This document shows positions 1 to 9,047 of a stretch of 64,000 nucleotides of DNA, piece after piece (position 1 is the first letter of the stretch; the number at the start of each line of letters is the position of its first letter). The stretch lies in contig NZ_BBZK01000005.1 of assembly GCF_001748085.1 (NCBI RefSeq), forward strand, positions 1 through 64,000. Direction: 5' to 3'. Made by a program: the position numbers and the translations under genes. A model generated the notes under the pieces. The model was given only the letters and a program-made list of their open reading frames with translations. It had not been told where the DNA came from and did not search any database. Origin of the DNA: Streptomyces sp. TP-A0874 (GTDB lineage Bacteria; Actinomycetota; Actinomycetes; Streptomycetales; Streptomycetaceae).

Positions 1-102
1 GGAAACCAACCGGCCCCTGGCAACCCGAAGAACACTACACCACTGGTCAGCGGTACTCAAAACCCGCCGCCGCCAGCCCGGACGCCGTTCCGTCCGGCCA
101 CG

Positions 103-924
103 TCACCCCTGACCGGAGGCCAGTTCCCTGCTGCGGTCCCGGGCGGCTTCCAGGGCCGCGATCAGGGCCGCCCGTACCCCGTGGTTCTCCAGTTCCCGGA
201 TGGCGTTGATGGTGGTGCCGGCCGGAGAGGTCACCGCCTCTCGGAGCCGCACCGGGTGCTCCCCGCTGTCCCGGAGCATCGCGGCCGCACCGACCGCCGC
301 CTGGACGATGAGGTCGTGGGCCTTGTCGCGCGGGAGGCCGAGCAGGATCCCCGCGTCGGTCATCGCCTCCACGAGGAAGTAGAAGTACGCCGGCCCGGAG
401 CCGGAGAGCGCGGTGGCGGCGTCCTGCTGGCTCTCGGGGACGCGCAGCGTCTTGCCGACGCCGTTGAGGATCTCCTCGGTGTGCCGGAGGTGCTCCTCGC
501 TCGCGTGGCTGCCCGCGGAGATCACCGACATGGCCTGGTCGACCAGGGCGGGGGTGTTCGTCATGACCCGCACGACCGGTGTGTAGGGGGCCAGTCGCTC
601 CTCGAAGAAGGTCGTCGGCACGCCCGCGGCGCCACTGATGACGAGCCGGTCCGAGGGGACGTGCGGGGCGAGCTCCTCAAGCAGCTTCCCCATGTCCTGC
701 GGCTTCACGGTCAGGATCAGCGTGTCGGCCCGCTTGGCGGCTTCGGCGTTGCCGACCGCCTCCACCCCGTGGCGCTCCCGGAGCTCCGCGGCGCGCTCGG
801 GGCGGCGAGCGGTGACCAGCAGGCGTTCGCGGGGCCGGCCGGCCCGGATCATGCCACTGAGGAGGGCCTCGCCGATCTTGCCTGCTCCCAGCACGGCGAC
901 TGTCTGGGTCTTGGTCTCGCTCAT
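103..924 (-). CDS. proC: Pyrroline-5-carboxylate reductase
   Basis: Reduces 1-pyrroline-5-carboxylate to L-proline with NAD(P)H, the last step of proline synthesis, in the cytoplasm. The 273-residue protein opens with a Rossmann glycine motif (VAVLGAGKIGEALLSGM) and keeps the family signature near the C-terminus (SGSGPAYFYF, then LREAVTSPAGTTINAI), which closes the substrate site. Length is normal for ProC. An in-frame ATG lies 54 bases further upstream, but the start at 924 (MSETKT) puts the Rossmann strand at its usual distance and has AAGGGA just ahead. No other proline gene is adjacent. The 102 bases to the left window edge show nothing I can name. Confidence 0.95.
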   Translation of the reverse strand: MSETKTQTVAVLGAGKIGEALLSGMIRAGRPRERLLVTARRPERAAELRERHGVEAVGNAEAAKRADTLILTVKPQDMGKLLEELAPHVPSDRLVISGAAGVPTTFFEERLAPYTPVVRVMTNTPALVDQAMSVISAGSHASEEHLRHTEEILNGVGKTLRVPESQQDAATALSGSGPAYFYFLVEAMTDAGILLGLPRDKAHDLIVQAAVGAAAMLRDSGEHPVRLREAVTSPAGTTINAIRELENHGVRAALIAALEAARDRSRELASGQG

Positions 925-1020
925 TACGTCCCTTGCCTGCGGCGGTTTCGCGCTCCATTCTCCCACCCCGCGGGGCACGGGTGCCGCCCGTACCCGGGTG
1001 TTCCGCCGCCGAGCGCTGCC

Positions 1021-1758
1021 TCAGGCCGTTCGCCGCCGGAGTGTCGCCGCCCCCAGTACGAGCACCAGCAGCGCGCTGCCCGCCACGACGGCGGCGTCAC
1101 GCACGAAGTCCCCGGTGACCGTGGTGTTCCGCACCACCTCGCCCATCGCGTCGACCGCGTAGGAGAGGGGGAGGACGTCCGACACCGCTTCGAGGACCGG
1201 CTGCATGCTCGCCCGTGGTGCGAAGAGGCCGCAGAGCAGCAGTTGGGGGAAGAGCACGGCGGGCATGAACTGCACGGCCTGGAACTCCGAGGCGGCGAAG
1301 GCCGAGACGAACAGCCCGAGAGCCGTGCCGAGCAGCGCGTCCAGCAGGGCGACCAAGAGCAGCAGCCAGGGAGAGCCGGCGACGGTCAGGTCGAGCCCCC
1401 AGATGGCGAGCCCGGTGGCGGCGGCCGCCTGCACGACGGCCAGCAGGCCGAAGGCGAGGGCGTAGCCGAGGATCAGGTCGGCCTTGCCCATCGGCATCGA
1501 CAGCAGGCGCTCCAGGGTTCCGCCGGTGCGCTCGCGCAGTGTCGCGATGGAGGTGACCAGGAACATCGTGACCATGGGGAAGATGCCGAGCAGGGCCGCG
1601 CCGGTCCGGTCGAAGGACGCGGGGTCGGCGTCGAAGACCCAGTGCAGCAGGGCGAGGAGCACGCAGGGGACGACCAGGAGCAGTGCGACGGTGCGCCGGT
1701 CGTGGCCGAGCTGCCGCAGGACGCGCCGGGCGGTGGAGACGGTGCGGGAGAGGTTCAT
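1021..1758 (-). CDS. ABC-2 type transporter permease
   Basis: Membrane subunit of an ABC-2 (export-type) transporter, 245 residues. Six hydrophobic segments are visible, starting with the stretch TVALLLVVPCVLLALLHW and ending just before the basic tail LRRRTA. An ERTGGTLERLLSMP motif between the second and third segments is typical of DrrB/ABC-2 permeases and contacts the ATPase. The start ATG (MNLSRT) overlaps the stop of the ATPase gene by four bases, so translation is coupled. Substrate unknown; drug or lipid export is usual for the family but nothing here fixes it. Confidence 0.9.
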   Translation of the reverse strand: MNLSRTVSTARRVLRQLGHDRRTVALLLVVPCVLLALLHWVFDADPASFDRTGAALLGIFPMVTMFLVTSIATLRERTGGTLERLLSMPMGKADLILGYALAFGLLAVVQAAAATGLAIWGLDLTVAGSPWLLLLVALLDALLGTALGLFVSAFAASEFQAVQFMPAVLFPQLLLCGLFAPRASMQPVLEAVSDVLPLSYAVDAMGEVVRNTTVTGDFVRDAAVVAGSALLVLVLGAATLRRRTA

Positions 1759-2603
1759 CGGGTGCCCTCTTCCTCTGCTGTGCTCTTCCGGTCTTCCACC
1801 GCGGTCGTCGGGTCGTCGGCAGTCTTCCGTCCGGCGGGTGGAGAGGCGGTGCCGCTCTGGGCTCTCGCGGTCTCGACCAGCCGGAGGAAGGCCTCCTCGA
1901 CGCTCTCCGCGCCGGTCCGTTCGCGCAGCGCGGCCGGTGCGCCGTCGGCCAGGATCCGGCCGGCGCGCATCAGCAGGAGCCGTTCGCACCGCTCCGCCTC
2001 GTCCATGACGTGGGAGGAGACGAGCAGGGTGGTGCCGCGCTCGTCGGCCAGCCGGTGGAAGAGGTCCCAGAGGTCCCGGCGGAGCACCGGATCCAGGCCG
2101 ACCGTGGGTTCGTCGAGGACCAGTAGTTCGGGGGTGCCGAGGAGCGCCACCGCGAGCGAGACCCGCGACCGCTGGCCGCCGGAGAGCCGGCCGACCAGGC
2201 TGTCGGCGCGGTCGGTGAGATCGACCTCGCCCAGAGCCCGGTCGACCTGCCGCCCGCGGTCGCCGCGGGAGAGCCGCGGGTCGAGGACGGCCAGGTAGTA
2301 GTCGAGGTTCTGCCGGGCGGTGAGGTCCGCGTACACCGAGGGCGTCTGGGTGACGTAGCCGACGGCCGAGCGGAGCGCGGCGGAGCCCGCGGGGCGGCCG
2401 AACACCTCGAGGAGGCCGCCGACTCGGGCCTGGGTACCGACGACCGCCCGCATCAGGGTGGACTTTCCGCAGCCGCTGGGGCCGAGAAGACCGGTGACCT
2501 GGCCTCGGGGGATGTCGAAGTCCAGGCCGTCCAGGACGGTGCGCCCGCCGCGGCTGACGGTGAGGGCGCGGGCTCGGACGGCCGGCACCTCGGAATTCAT
2601 CAT
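1755..2603 (-). CDS. ABC transporter ATP-binding protein
   Basis: ATPase partner of the adjacent ABC-2 permease, 282 residues. Walker A is GPSGCGKST, the signature is LSGGQRSR, Walker B is LLVLDEP, and the switch histidine follows in LLVSSHVMDEAE. This matches the CcmA/DrrA class of exporters. The C-terminal 45 residues are charged and low in complexity. The start ATG at 2603 (a second ATG follows at once) sits inside an 18-bp palindrome and 7 bases after a -10-like CATTAT, so the message is probably leaderless and under an operator. No regulator gene is adjacent. Confidence 0.92.
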   Translation of the reverse strand: MMNSEVPAVRARALTVSRGGRTVLDGLDFDIPRGQVTGLLGPSGCGKSTLMRAVVGTQARVGGLLEVFGRPAGSAALRSAVGYVTQTPSVYADLTARQNLDYYLAVLDPRLSRGDRGRQVDRALGEVDLTDRADSLVGRLSGGQRSRVSLAVALLGTPELLVLDEPTVGLDPVLRRDLWDLFHRLADERGTTLLVSSHVMDEAERCERLLLMRAGRILADGAPAALRERTGAESVEEAFLRLVETARAQSGTASPPAGRKTADDPTTAVEDRKSTAEEEGTR

Positions 2604-2612
2604 GTGATGAAT
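2595..2612. promoter_or_regulatory. Operator-like palindrome over the exporter start codon
   Basis: Perfect 8-bp arms ATTCATCA and TGATGAAT separated by TG. It covers the ATPase start codon and touches the -10 element, the position expected for a repressor of TetR, GntR or PadR type. No such gene is adjacent. Confidence 0.6.
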
Positions 2613-2640
2613 AATGGAGCCGCGGCGGCCCGGGCGTCAA
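2611..2640 (-). promoter_or_regulatory. Candidate promoter of the ABC exporter
   Basis: On the minus strand, TTGACG (2640-2635), an 18-base spacer and CATTAT (2616-2611). The start codon begins 8 bases past the -10 box, predicting a leaderless transcript. Confidence 0.5.
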
Positions 2641-2702
2641 CCGGTTGATGCGGTGGATTCGCGGGGGGCCGCCGCCGCGCCGCTGGGGCGGACGGCCCTC
2701 GG

Positions 2703-3203
2703 TCAGCCTCTCCGGGCCCGGGCCCGGCTGTTCCTGGTGGCGGGGTTGCCGCTCCGGGCCACCCGGCGGCGTTCGTGGAGCCGGGACTCGCGCTGGTAGT
2801 CGGCGCGGTGCAGCCGCTCTCCCGGCGCTTCGACCAGGCTGCGGAGGAACCAGGCGAAGAAGATGCCGACGAAGCCCACCAGCCGGATGCTCTGCAGCGA
2901 GCGTTCGACGGAGGGATCGGTGCCACGGCGGCGGGTGAAGCCCTGCCAGGTGGTGATGAAGGCCAGGAAGCTGCAGGCGGAGAAGGTCAGGATGATCAGC
3001 AGGCTGATGAGGTCGCCGACGGCTGCGACGCTGAGCCCCTGGTAGCCGAGGAAGAGAGCGACGGCGCCGGCCGCGGTGGCCGCCAGGGAGCCGACCGCGA
3101 GGCCGACCCGGCGGGCGGTGTACCCGCCGCCCCGGTCCACCCAGGTCGTTCCGAAGAAGCGGAGTGGTTCGGGGCGGGGGGCTTCGTTCTGCGCAGCGCT
3201 CAT
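2703..3203 (-). CDS. Hypothetical integral membrane protein
   Basis: 166 residues, not assigned to a family I can name. After a polar N-terminus there are hydrophobic segments around residues 31-52 (VGLAVGSLAATAAGAVALFL), 55-70, 76-90 and 128-145, then a strongly basic C-terminal tail. The start ATG at 3203 has GAGGC very close, and GATAAT lies 6 bases ahead of it, suggesting a leaderless message. It lies between the ABC exporter and ilvD on the same strand. Function unknown. Confidence 0.75.
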   Translation of the reverse strand: MSAAQNEAPRPEPLRFFGTTWVDRGGGYTARRVGLAVGSLAATAAGAVALFLGYQGLSVAAVGDLISLLIILTFSACSFLAFITTWQGFTRRRGTDPSVERSLQSIRLVGFVGIFFAWFLRSLVEAPGERLHRADYQRESRLHERRRVARSGNPATRNSRARARRG

Positions 3204-3229
3204 GCCTCGATTATCGGCTGCCTCGATTA
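3204..3229. repeat. 10-bp direct repeat upstream of the membrane protein gene
   Basis: GCCTCGATTA occurs at 3204-3213 and again at 3220-3229, a 16-bp period, immediately upstream of the start at 3203 and overlapping the -10-like GATAAT (3215-3210, minus strand). Confidence 0.55.
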
Positions 3230-3239
3230 ACGCCGGTCG

Positions 3240-5114
3240 TCAGCCGTTCCGGGAGTCGTCGCCCCCGTCGATCCGGGAGACGTCGCGCACCGCTCCCCGG
3301 TCCGCGCTGGTGGCCATGGCCGCGTACGCGCGCAGCGCCTGGGAGACCTTGCGGTCCCGGTCCTTCGGTGCGTACCGGCCGCCGAGGGCCTCCCGGCGGG
3401 CGGCCAGTTCCGCTTCGCTCACCTTGAGCTCGATGGCCCGGCCCGGGATGTCCAGCCGGATCAGATCGCCGTCCTCGACGAGTGCGATCGCCCCGCCGGC
3501 CGCGGCCTCCGGGGAGACGTGGCCGATGGACAGGCCCGAGGTGCCGCCGGAGAAGCGGCCGTCGGTGATCAGCGCGCAGGCCTTGCCGAGTCCCCGGCCC
3601 TTGAGGAAGGAGGTCGGGTAGAGCATCTCCTGCATGCCGGGGCCTCCCTTGGGGCCCTCGTAGCGGATGACGACGACGTCGCCCTCCTTGACCTGCTTCT
3701 TCAGGATCTTGTCGACGGCCTCTTCCTGGGACTCGCAGACCACGGCGGGGCCCTCGAAGGTCCAGATGGACTCGTCGACCCCGGCGGTCTTCACCACGGA
3801 GCCGTTCTCGGCGATGTTGCCGTACAGCACCGCAAGGCCGCCCTCGGTGGAGTACGCGTGCTCGACGTCGCGGATGCAGCCGCCGGCCGCGTCGGTGTCC
3901 AGGGTCTCCCAGCGTTCGGACTGGGAGAAGGCGGTCGCGGACCGCTTGCAGCCGGGGGCCGCGTGGAAGAGTTCCACGGCTTCGGCCGAGGGCGAGCCGC
4001 CGCGGATGTCCCACTGCTTCAGCCAGTCGGCGAGGGAGGAGCTGTGCACGGTGTGCACGTCCTCGTTGAGGAGTCCGCCCCGGTACAGCTCTCCGAGGAT
4101 GGCGGGGATGCCGCCCGCCCGGTGGACGTCCTCCATGTAGTACACGCCGCCGGGGGCGACGTTCGGCGCCACCTTGGCCAGGCAGGGCAGCCGGCGGGAG
4201 AGCGCGTCGATGTCCTTCATCTCGAAGGCGAGCTCGGCCTCCTGGGCGGCGGCGAGCAGGTGCAGGATCGTGTTGGTCGAGCCGCCCATGGCGATGTCGA
4301 GCGCCATGGCGTTCTCGAAGGCGGCGCGGGAGGCGACGCTCCGCGGCAGCACGGTCGCGTCGTCCTGCTCGTAGTAGCGCTTGGTGATCTCCACGACGGT
4401 GCGCCCGGCGTTCTCGTAGAGCGCCCGGCGGGCGGTGTGGGTGGCCAGGACCGAGCCGTTGCCCGGCAGGGCGAGGCCGATGGCCTCGGTCAGGCAGTTC
4501 ATGGAGTTGGCGGTGAACATGCCCGAGCAGGAGCCGCACGTCGGACAGGCGTTGTCCTCGATGAGCGCGATGTCCTCGTCGGAGACGTCGTCGTTGACCG
4601 CCTCGGAGATCGCGGTGATCAGGTCCAGCTTGCGGACCGTGCCGTCGACGAGGGTTGCTCGGCCGGACTCCATGGGGCCGCCGGAGACGAAGACGGTCGG
4701 GATGTTCAGCCGCATCGCGGCCATCAGCATGCCGGGGGTGATCTTGTCGCAGTTGGAGATGCAGATCAGCGCGTCCGCGCAGTGCGCCTCGGTCATGTAC
4801 TCGACCGAGTCCGCGATCAGGTCGCGGGAGGGCAGCGAGTAGAGCATCCCGGCGTGGCCCATGGCGATGCCGTCGTCGACCGCGATGGTGTTGAACTCGC
4901 GGGCGATGCCGCCCGCCGCGTGGATCGCCTCGCTGACGATCCGGCCGACGGGCTGGAGGTGGGTGTGGCCCGGCACGAACTCGGTGAAGCTGTTGGCCAC
5001 CGCGATGATCGGCTTCCCGAAGTCCTCCCGGGCCACACCGGAGGCCTGCATCAGGGCTCGGGCGCCCGCCATGTTGCGGCCGTGGGTGACGGTGCGGGAC
5101 CTCAGCTCTGGCAC
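3240..5114 (-). CDS. ilvD: Dihydroxy-acid dehydratase
   Basis: Dehydrates 2,3-dihydroxy-isovalerate and 2,3-dihydroxy-3-methylvalerate in valine and isoleucine synthesis, using an Fe-S cluster and Mg2+. The 624-residue protein shows the IlvD/Edd signatures [15 protein letters not shown] and, later, TFEGPAVV and [16 protein letters not shown]. Cysteines in CDKI and [17 protein letters not shown] are the cluster ligands. The start was set at GTG 5114 (VPELRSRT): it has AAGGGAG eight bases ahead, whereas the GTG at 5123 abuts that ribosome site. Reads alone after a 268-base gap holding an inverted repeat. Confidence 0.96.
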   Translation of the reverse strand: MPELRSRTVTHGRNMAGARALMQASGVAREDFGKPIIAVANSFTEFVPGHTHLQPVGRIVSEAIHAAGGIAREFNTIAVDDGIAMGHAGMLYSLPSRDLIADSVEYMTEAHCADALICISNCDKITPGMLMAAMRLNIPTVFVSGGPMESGRATLVDGTVRKLDLITAISEAVNDDVSDEDIALIEDNACPTCGSCSGMFTANSMNCLTEAIGLALPGNGSVLATHTARRALYENAGRTVVEITKRYYEQDDATVLPRSVASRAAFENAMALDIAMGGSTNTILHLLAAAQEAELAFEMKDIDALSRRLPCLAKVAPNVAPGGVYYMEDVHRAGGIPAILGELYRGGLLNEDVHTVHSSSLADWLKQWDIRGGSPSAEAVELFHAAPGCKRSATAFSQSERWETLDTDAAGGCIRDVEHAYSTEGGLAVLYGNIAENGSVVKTAGVDESIWTFEGPAVVCESQEEAVDKILKKQVKEGDVVVIRYEGPKGGPGMQEMLYPTSFLKGRGLGKACALITDGRFSGGTSGLSIGHVSPEAAAGGAIALVEDGDLIRLDIPGRAIELKVSEAELAARREALGGRYAPKDRDRKVSQALRAYAAMATSADRGAVRDVSRIDGGDDSRNG

Positions 5115-5246
5115 GGGGGTCACTCCCTTGGGGATCTCGGGGCTCCGGGCTTCCCGCTCGACCCGCCCGCGCCGCTTCGGCGGGCGCCGGTCGGTGGCTC
5201 GGGGGTCGCGCCGGGTTTCCTACGAGCCTAACGCGTCGTGGCCACG

Positions 5247-5267
5247 ATCCGGACGGTTCGTCCGGAT
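5247..5267. repeat. Inverted repeat upstream of ilvD
   Basis: Perfect 8-bp arms ATCCGGAC and GTCCGGAT around GGTTC, 133 bases upstream of the ilvD start and 115 bases after the TetR stop. It could be an operator for ilvD or the terminator of the TetR unit. No T-tract follows on the minus strand, which weakens the terminator reading. Confidence 0.45.
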
Positions 5268-5382
5268 GGCGGGACGGCTTTCCGCGGCCCGCGCGTGCCG
5301 GGCCTGTTCTCTCCCCCCGTCGCGCCGGCCATCTCCCGGCCGCACAGCGGCCGGCCGAGGCCAGGTGGCTCAGGGTGGGTGC

Positions 5383-6069
5383 TCAGGGGCCGGTCAGGTA
5401 GCGCTGTAGGTTCGGGGCCACCAGCTCGACGATCTCGGACGCATCGGCGGTGGCGAGCGGTTCGACCTCGATGACGTAGCGGAGCATCGCGATCCCGACC
5501 ATCTGGGCCCCGGCCAGCTCCGCGCGGAGCTTCGGGTTCGGCACGTCGAGGTTGGTCGCCACCCGTTCCAGGACCGTGCGGAGGACGACCTCGCGGAGCA
5601 CCGCGGCCGCCGCCTCGTGGGTCACCGCGGAGCGGAGCACGGCCAGCAGCGGCGCCTTGGTCGCCGGGTTCTCCCAGACGCCCAGGAAAAGCCGCGCCAG
5701 CCGTTCGCCGGCGTGCTCGGGACTCTGCGAGACCAGGTCGGCCACCTGCGCGGCGGGCTCGAAGGAGAGCTCGATGGCCGCCGCGAACACCTGCTCCTTG
5801 CTGCCGAAGTAGTGGTGGACGAGGGCCGGGTCGACCCTGGCCGTCCTGCCGATGCCGCGGACGGAGGTCTTGTCGTAGCCCCGGGCCGCGAACTCCTCCC
5901 GGGCCGCGAGCAGGATCCGCTCCCGGGCTCCCGGGCCCTCCCGCCCGAGGGCGCGCGCGGGACGGCCGCGCCGCCGCCTCGGGGCCCCCTCCGCCTCGGC
6001 CGCGTCGCTCGCGATGGGCCGGTCCGTCCGGGACGCTCCCCGGTCGGTCCCCGGCTCGGCGGCGCTCAC
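5383..6069 (-). CDS. TetR-family transcriptional regulator
   Basis: 228 residues. The N-terminal helix-turn-helix is clear: [48 protein letters not shown] in sense, here recognised by the pieces [15 protein letters not shown] and [18 protein letters not shown]. The C-terminal ligand domain resembles the common actinobacterial class with an [21 protein letters not shown] motif. A disordered, Arg-rich lead of about 35 residues (RRRRGRPAR) precedes the domain. The GTG start overlaps the upstream isomerase gene stop as GTGA, so the two are coupled. Ligand unknown. Confidence 0.88.
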   Translation of the reverse strand: MSAAEPGTDRGASRTDRPIASDAAEAEGAPRRRRGRPARALGREGPGARERILLAAREEFAARGYDKTSVRGIGRTARVDPALVHHYFGSKEQVFAAAIELSFEPAAQVADLVSQSPEHAGERLARLFLGVWENPATKAPLLAVLRSAVTHEAAAAVLREVVLRTVLERVATNLDVPNPKLRAELAGAQMVGIAMLRYVIEVEPLATADASEIVELVAPNLQRYLTGP

Positions 6070-6887
6070 GGGCGAGGGGTCCTCGCCGCCCCCAGGTGCC
6101 GCCGGGTGAAGGCGAGCGCCTCGGCCAGGTCGGCCTCGCGCTCGGCCGAGGACATCGCGCGCCGGGTGTTCACCTCGACCACCACGTGTCCGTCGAAACC
6201 GCGGCCCGCCAGCTGCTCCAGCAGTTCGGCACAGGGCTGCGAACCCCGCCCGGGCACCAGGTGCTCGTCCTTGGCGGAGCCGTTGCCGTCCGCGAGGTGC
6301 ACATGGGCCAGCCGGTCGCCCATCCGTCCGGCCATCTCCAGTGCGTCGTTCCGCGCGGTGGAGGTGTGGGACAGGTCGAGGGTGAAGTGCCGGTAGTCCT
6401 CCTGGCTGACGTCCCAGTCCGGTGCGTAGGCGAGCATCTCGCGCTCCCGGTAGCGCCAGGGGAACATGTTCTCCACCGCGAAGCGGATGTCGGTCTCCTC
6501 GCCCATCCGCCAGATCCCCTGGACGAACTCCCGGGCGTAGCCGCGCTGCCAGCGGAAGGGCGGGTGGACCACGACGGTGGAGGCGCCGAGCCGCTCGGCC
6601 GCGGCCCGGGCCCGTCGGAGCTTCGTCCAGGGGTCGGTCGACCACACCCGCTGGGTGATCAGCAGGCAGGGCGCGTGCACGGCGAGTACCGGCACACCGT
6701 GGTAGTCGGAGAGGCGGCGCAGGGCTTGGACGTCCTGGCTGACCGGATCGGTCCAGACCATGACCTCCACACCGTCGTATCCCAGTCGTGCCGCGATCTC
6801 GAAGGCCGTCGCTGTCGACTCCGGATAGACCGAGGCCGTGGACAGCGCGACCTTCGCCCGCGGGGTACGCACTACTGGTTGAGCCAC
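6066..6887 (-). CDS. Sugar phosphate isomerase/epimerase (AP endonuclease 2-like TIM barrel)
   Basis: 273 residues with the xylose isomerase-like TIM barrel pattern: [13 protein letters not shown] early, [41 protein letters not shown] and VVVEVNTRR at the strand ends. His, Glu and Asp in these motifs are the usual divalent-metal ligands. Family members act on sugars or inositols; the substrate here cannot be read. It is translationally coupled to the TetR regulator that follows, which probably controls or accompanies it. The GTG start lies 7 bases after TAGGCT. Confidence 0.85.
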   Translation of the reverse strand: MAQPVVRTPRAKVALSTASVYPESTATAFEIAARLGYDGVEVMVWTDPVSQDVQALRRLSDYHGVPVLAVHAPCLLITQRVWSTDPWTKLRRARAAAERLGASTVVVHPPFRWQRGYAREFVQGIWRMGEETDIRFAVENMFPWRYREREMLAYAPDWDVSQEDYRHFTLDLSHTSTARNDALEMAGRMGDRLAHVHLADGNGSAKDEHLVPGRGSQPCAELLEQLAGRGFDGHVVVEVNTRRAMSSAEREADLAEALAFTRRHLGAARTPRP

Positions 6888-6894
6888 GCCGAAC

Positions 6895-6900
6895 AGCCTA
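6895..6900 (-). promoter_or_regulatory. -10 element, leaderless start of the isomerase gene
   Basis: TAGGCT on the minus strand, then 7 bases, then the GTG start at 6887. Confidence 0.5.
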
Positions 6901-7051
6901 CGGCGTGTCGCCTGCGGACACCGGGGGGCCGCGGGCCGGCTCCGGGCCCCGGTGGTGCGGGACCGGCCGCGTGCGGTGCTGCCTTGCCGCCCGGACGGCG
7001 AACGCGGCCCTCCGCGGCGGCCGACCGGAGGAGAGGAGGATCACAGCGGCG

Positions 7052-7984
7052 TCAGACGGCGGAGAGCTGCTCCATACGGCGGAGGATCGCGCCCTCCCGC
7101 AGCGCCCAGGGGCAGATCTCCACCTCGTCGACACCGAACAGGTCCATCGCCGCCTCGGCCACCAGGGCACCGGCCGGCAGTTGCCGGGCCCGCGCCCGGG
7201 ACACCCCCGGGAGGGCGGCGCGCTGCCGGGCGGACATCCCGGCCAGCCGGGGCACCCACGGGGCGAGCGCCCTGCGGTGCAGGCTCCGCGGTACGTGGAT
7301 CCCCTCCGAGGCGCGGGCGGCTCCGGTGATCCTGGCGAGCTGCCGGAAGGTCCGGGAGGCCGCGACGGCCAGGTCGGGGCGGCCGAACCGGGCGAACTCC
7401 CCCACCGTGCGGCCGATCTCCACCCGGACCAGGCGGCGCACCGCCCGGACGTCGGCCGGGTCGGGCGGATCACCGGTCAGCCGGGAGCCCGTGAGGCGGC
7501 CCGCCCCCAGCGGCAGCGACACCACCTTGTCCGGCTCCTCGTCTGCTCCGTGGGCGATCTCCAGGGAACCTCCGCCGATGTCGAGGAGGAGCAGCCGCCC
7601 CGCCGACCAGCCGAACCAGCGGCGGGCGGCGAGGAAGGTGAGCTGCGCCTCCTCCCCGCCGCTCAGCACCCTGGGCCGGACCCCGGTGGCGGCCTGGGTG
7701 CGGGCGAGCACCTCGTCGGCGTTGGGGGCCTCCCGGACGGCCGAGGTGACCAGCGCGAGCAGTTCTTCGACGCCGTGCTCCTCGGCCTCCCGGACGGCCT
7801 CGGTGACCGCCGCGACCAGCCGGTCGACGCCTTCCGGACCGATCGTCCCGTCCCCCCGGAGGTGTTCGGCCAGCCGGAGTTCCGTCTTGTGCGAGTGCGC
7901 GGGGAGCGGCGGGGCGCCGGGGTAGGCGTCCACCATCAGGAGGTGGACGGTGTTCGACCCCACGTCGAGGACTCCGAGTCTCAT
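7052..7984 (-). CDS. Ppx/GppA-family exopolyphosphatase/pppGpp phosphatase
   Basis: 310 residues of the sugar kinase/actin-like fold. Phosphate-binding loops are visible at residues 5-12 ([12 protein letters not shown]) and in [15 protein letters not shown], with E-rich [13 protein letters not shown] between them. Family enzymes hydrolyse inorganic polyphosphate or pppGpp; shorter actinobacterial forms of about 310 residues lack the C-terminal HD domain of E. coli Ppx, as here. The ATG at 7984 lies 7 bases after TAGCGT. It is divergent from the cysteine-rich gene at 8083 with 98 bases between the starts. Confidence 0.88.
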   Translation of the reverse strand: MRLGVLDVGSNTVHLLMVDAYPGAPPLPAHSHKTELRLAEHLRGDGTIGPEGVDRLVAAVTEAVREAEEHGVEELLALVTSAVREAPNADEVLARTQAATGVRPRVLSGGEEAQLTFLAARRWFGWSAGRLLLLDIGGGSLEIAHGADEEPDKVVSLPLGAGRLTGSRLTGDPPDPADVRAVRRLVRVEIGRTVGEFARFGRPDLAVAASRTFRQLARITGAARASEGIHVPRSLHRRALAPWVPRLAGMSARQRAALPGVSRARARQLPAGALVAEAAMDLFGVDEVEICPWALREGAILRRMEQLSAV

Positions 7985-7991
7985 GGCCCGG

Positions 7992-7997
7992 ACGCTA
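7992..7997 (-). promoter_or_regulatory. -10 element, leaderless start of the Ppx/GppA gene
   Basis: TAGCGT on the minus strand, 7 bases before the ATG at 7984. Confidence 0.5.
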
Positions 7998-8069
7998 CCG
8001 GGCGGGTGAGCCGACAGGTGGGCGTAGCCGCCCTGCGACTCGGTACGCGATAACGGGCGCGGCCATCGT

Positions 8070-8075
8070 TACGCT
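8070..8075 (+). promoter_or_regulatory. -10 element, leaderless start of the gene at 8083
   Basis: TACGCT, then GGGGGGC, then GTG at 8083. The gene is divergent from Ppx/GppA and the two -10 boxes are 72 bases apart. Confidence 0.5.
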
Positions 8076-8082
8076 GGGGGGC

Positions 8083-8910
8083 GTGGCCAAGACGAAAAAG
8101 GCGAAACTGGATAAAGCACTGAGATCAGTGGAGCACCGGCGGTCGGAGAACGATGCCGCGGAGCCGGACGAACAGGATCTGGACTTCGCCCGCGCCTGGG
8201 TGGAGTTCCCTGACCCGGGCGACGAGGAGCAGGTCTTCCGGTGCGATCTGACCTGGCTCACCTCGCGCTGGTCGTGCGTCTTCGGCCAGGGCTGCCAGGG
8301 CATCCAGCGCGGCCGGGCCAGCGACGGCTGCTGCACGCTGGGCGCGCACTTCAGCGACGAGGACGACGAGCGGCGGGTCGCGGAGTACGTGGCCCGGCTC
8401 ACCCCCGAGACCTGGGAGCGGCACGGGCAGGGCACCGGCTCCGCTGGGTGGGTGGAGCTCGACGAGGAGGGCGAGCGGAAGACGCGCCGGGTGGGCGGCG
8501 CCTGCATCTTCCACAACCGGCCCGGTTTCGCCGGCGGACACGGCTGCGCGCTGCATGTCCTGGCGCTGCGGGAGGGCCGGGAGCCGCTGGAGACCAAACC
8601 GGACGTCTGCTGGCAGTTGCCGATCCGGCGGACCTACGACTGGGTGGACCGTCCCGACGAGAGCAGGGTCCTGGTGGTGTCGATCGGCGAGTACGACCGG
8701 CGCGGCTGGGGGCCGGGCGGCCACGACCTGCACTGGTGGTGCACCTCGGCGAGGTCGGCGCACGGCGCCGGTGAGCCGGTGTACGTGTCCTACCGGGCGG
8801 AGCTCACCGAGTTGATGGGGAAGGCGGCCTACGACCGGCTGGTCGAACTCTGCGAGGCCCGGCTGGCCTCGCTCCTCCCGCTCGCCCCGCATCCGGCGGA
8901 CCCGGGCTGA
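8083..8910 (+). CDS. Conserved cysteine-rich protein, possible metal- or Fe-S-binding (YkgJ-like)
   Basis: 275 residues. After a Lys-rich start, cysteines are grouped as [20 protein letters not shown] and [10 protein letters not shown] (residues ~50-90), then [20 protein letters not shown] and DVCWQLP (~150-185). Such spaced Cys clusters recall the YkgJ/DUF3109 group of putative zinc or iron chelators, but the assignment is by eye only. The C-terminal half is rich in Trp ([10 protein letters not shown]). No signal peptide or membrane segment. The GTG start fits a leaderless message. Enzymatic role unknown. Confidence 0.75.
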   Translation: MAKTKKAKLDKALRSVEHRRSENDAAEPDEQDLDFARAWVEFPDPGDEEQVFRCDLTWLTSRWSCVFGQGCQGIQRGRASDGCCTLGAHFSDEDDERRVAEYVARLTPETWERHGQGTGSAGWVELDEEGERKTRRVGGACIFHNRPGFAGGHGCALHVLALREGREPLETKPDVCWQLPIRRTYDWVDRPDESRVLVVSIGEYDRRGWGPGGHDLHWWCTSARSAHGAGEPVYVSYRAELTELMGKAAYDRLVELCEARLASLLPLAPHPADPG

Positions 8911-8955
8911 GTGTGCGCCGTCCGAGTCGGGACGGGGCCGGGAGGTCACTCATGA

Positions 8956-8986
8956 CCCGGACCACGTCAGAAGACGGTGGTCCGGG
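8956..8986. terminator. Bidirectional terminator-like hairpin
   Basis: CCCGGACCACGTC and GACGGTGGTCCGGG pair with one bulged G around AGAA, followed by GTTCTTGG. It lies between two convergent genes (ends at 8910 and 9048). Confidence 0.6.
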
Positions 8987-9047
8987 GTTCTTGGACGGGG
9001 TCGCCTCGCACGGGCCGTTGGCGCAGTCGGCGGCGGGTGTCCTGCCT

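Noticed and set aside
181..2298. Long plus-strand frame over proC and the ABC genes
   Set aside because: Composition is His/Gly/Arg-rich without motifs, and both genes beneath are unmistakable on the minus strand.
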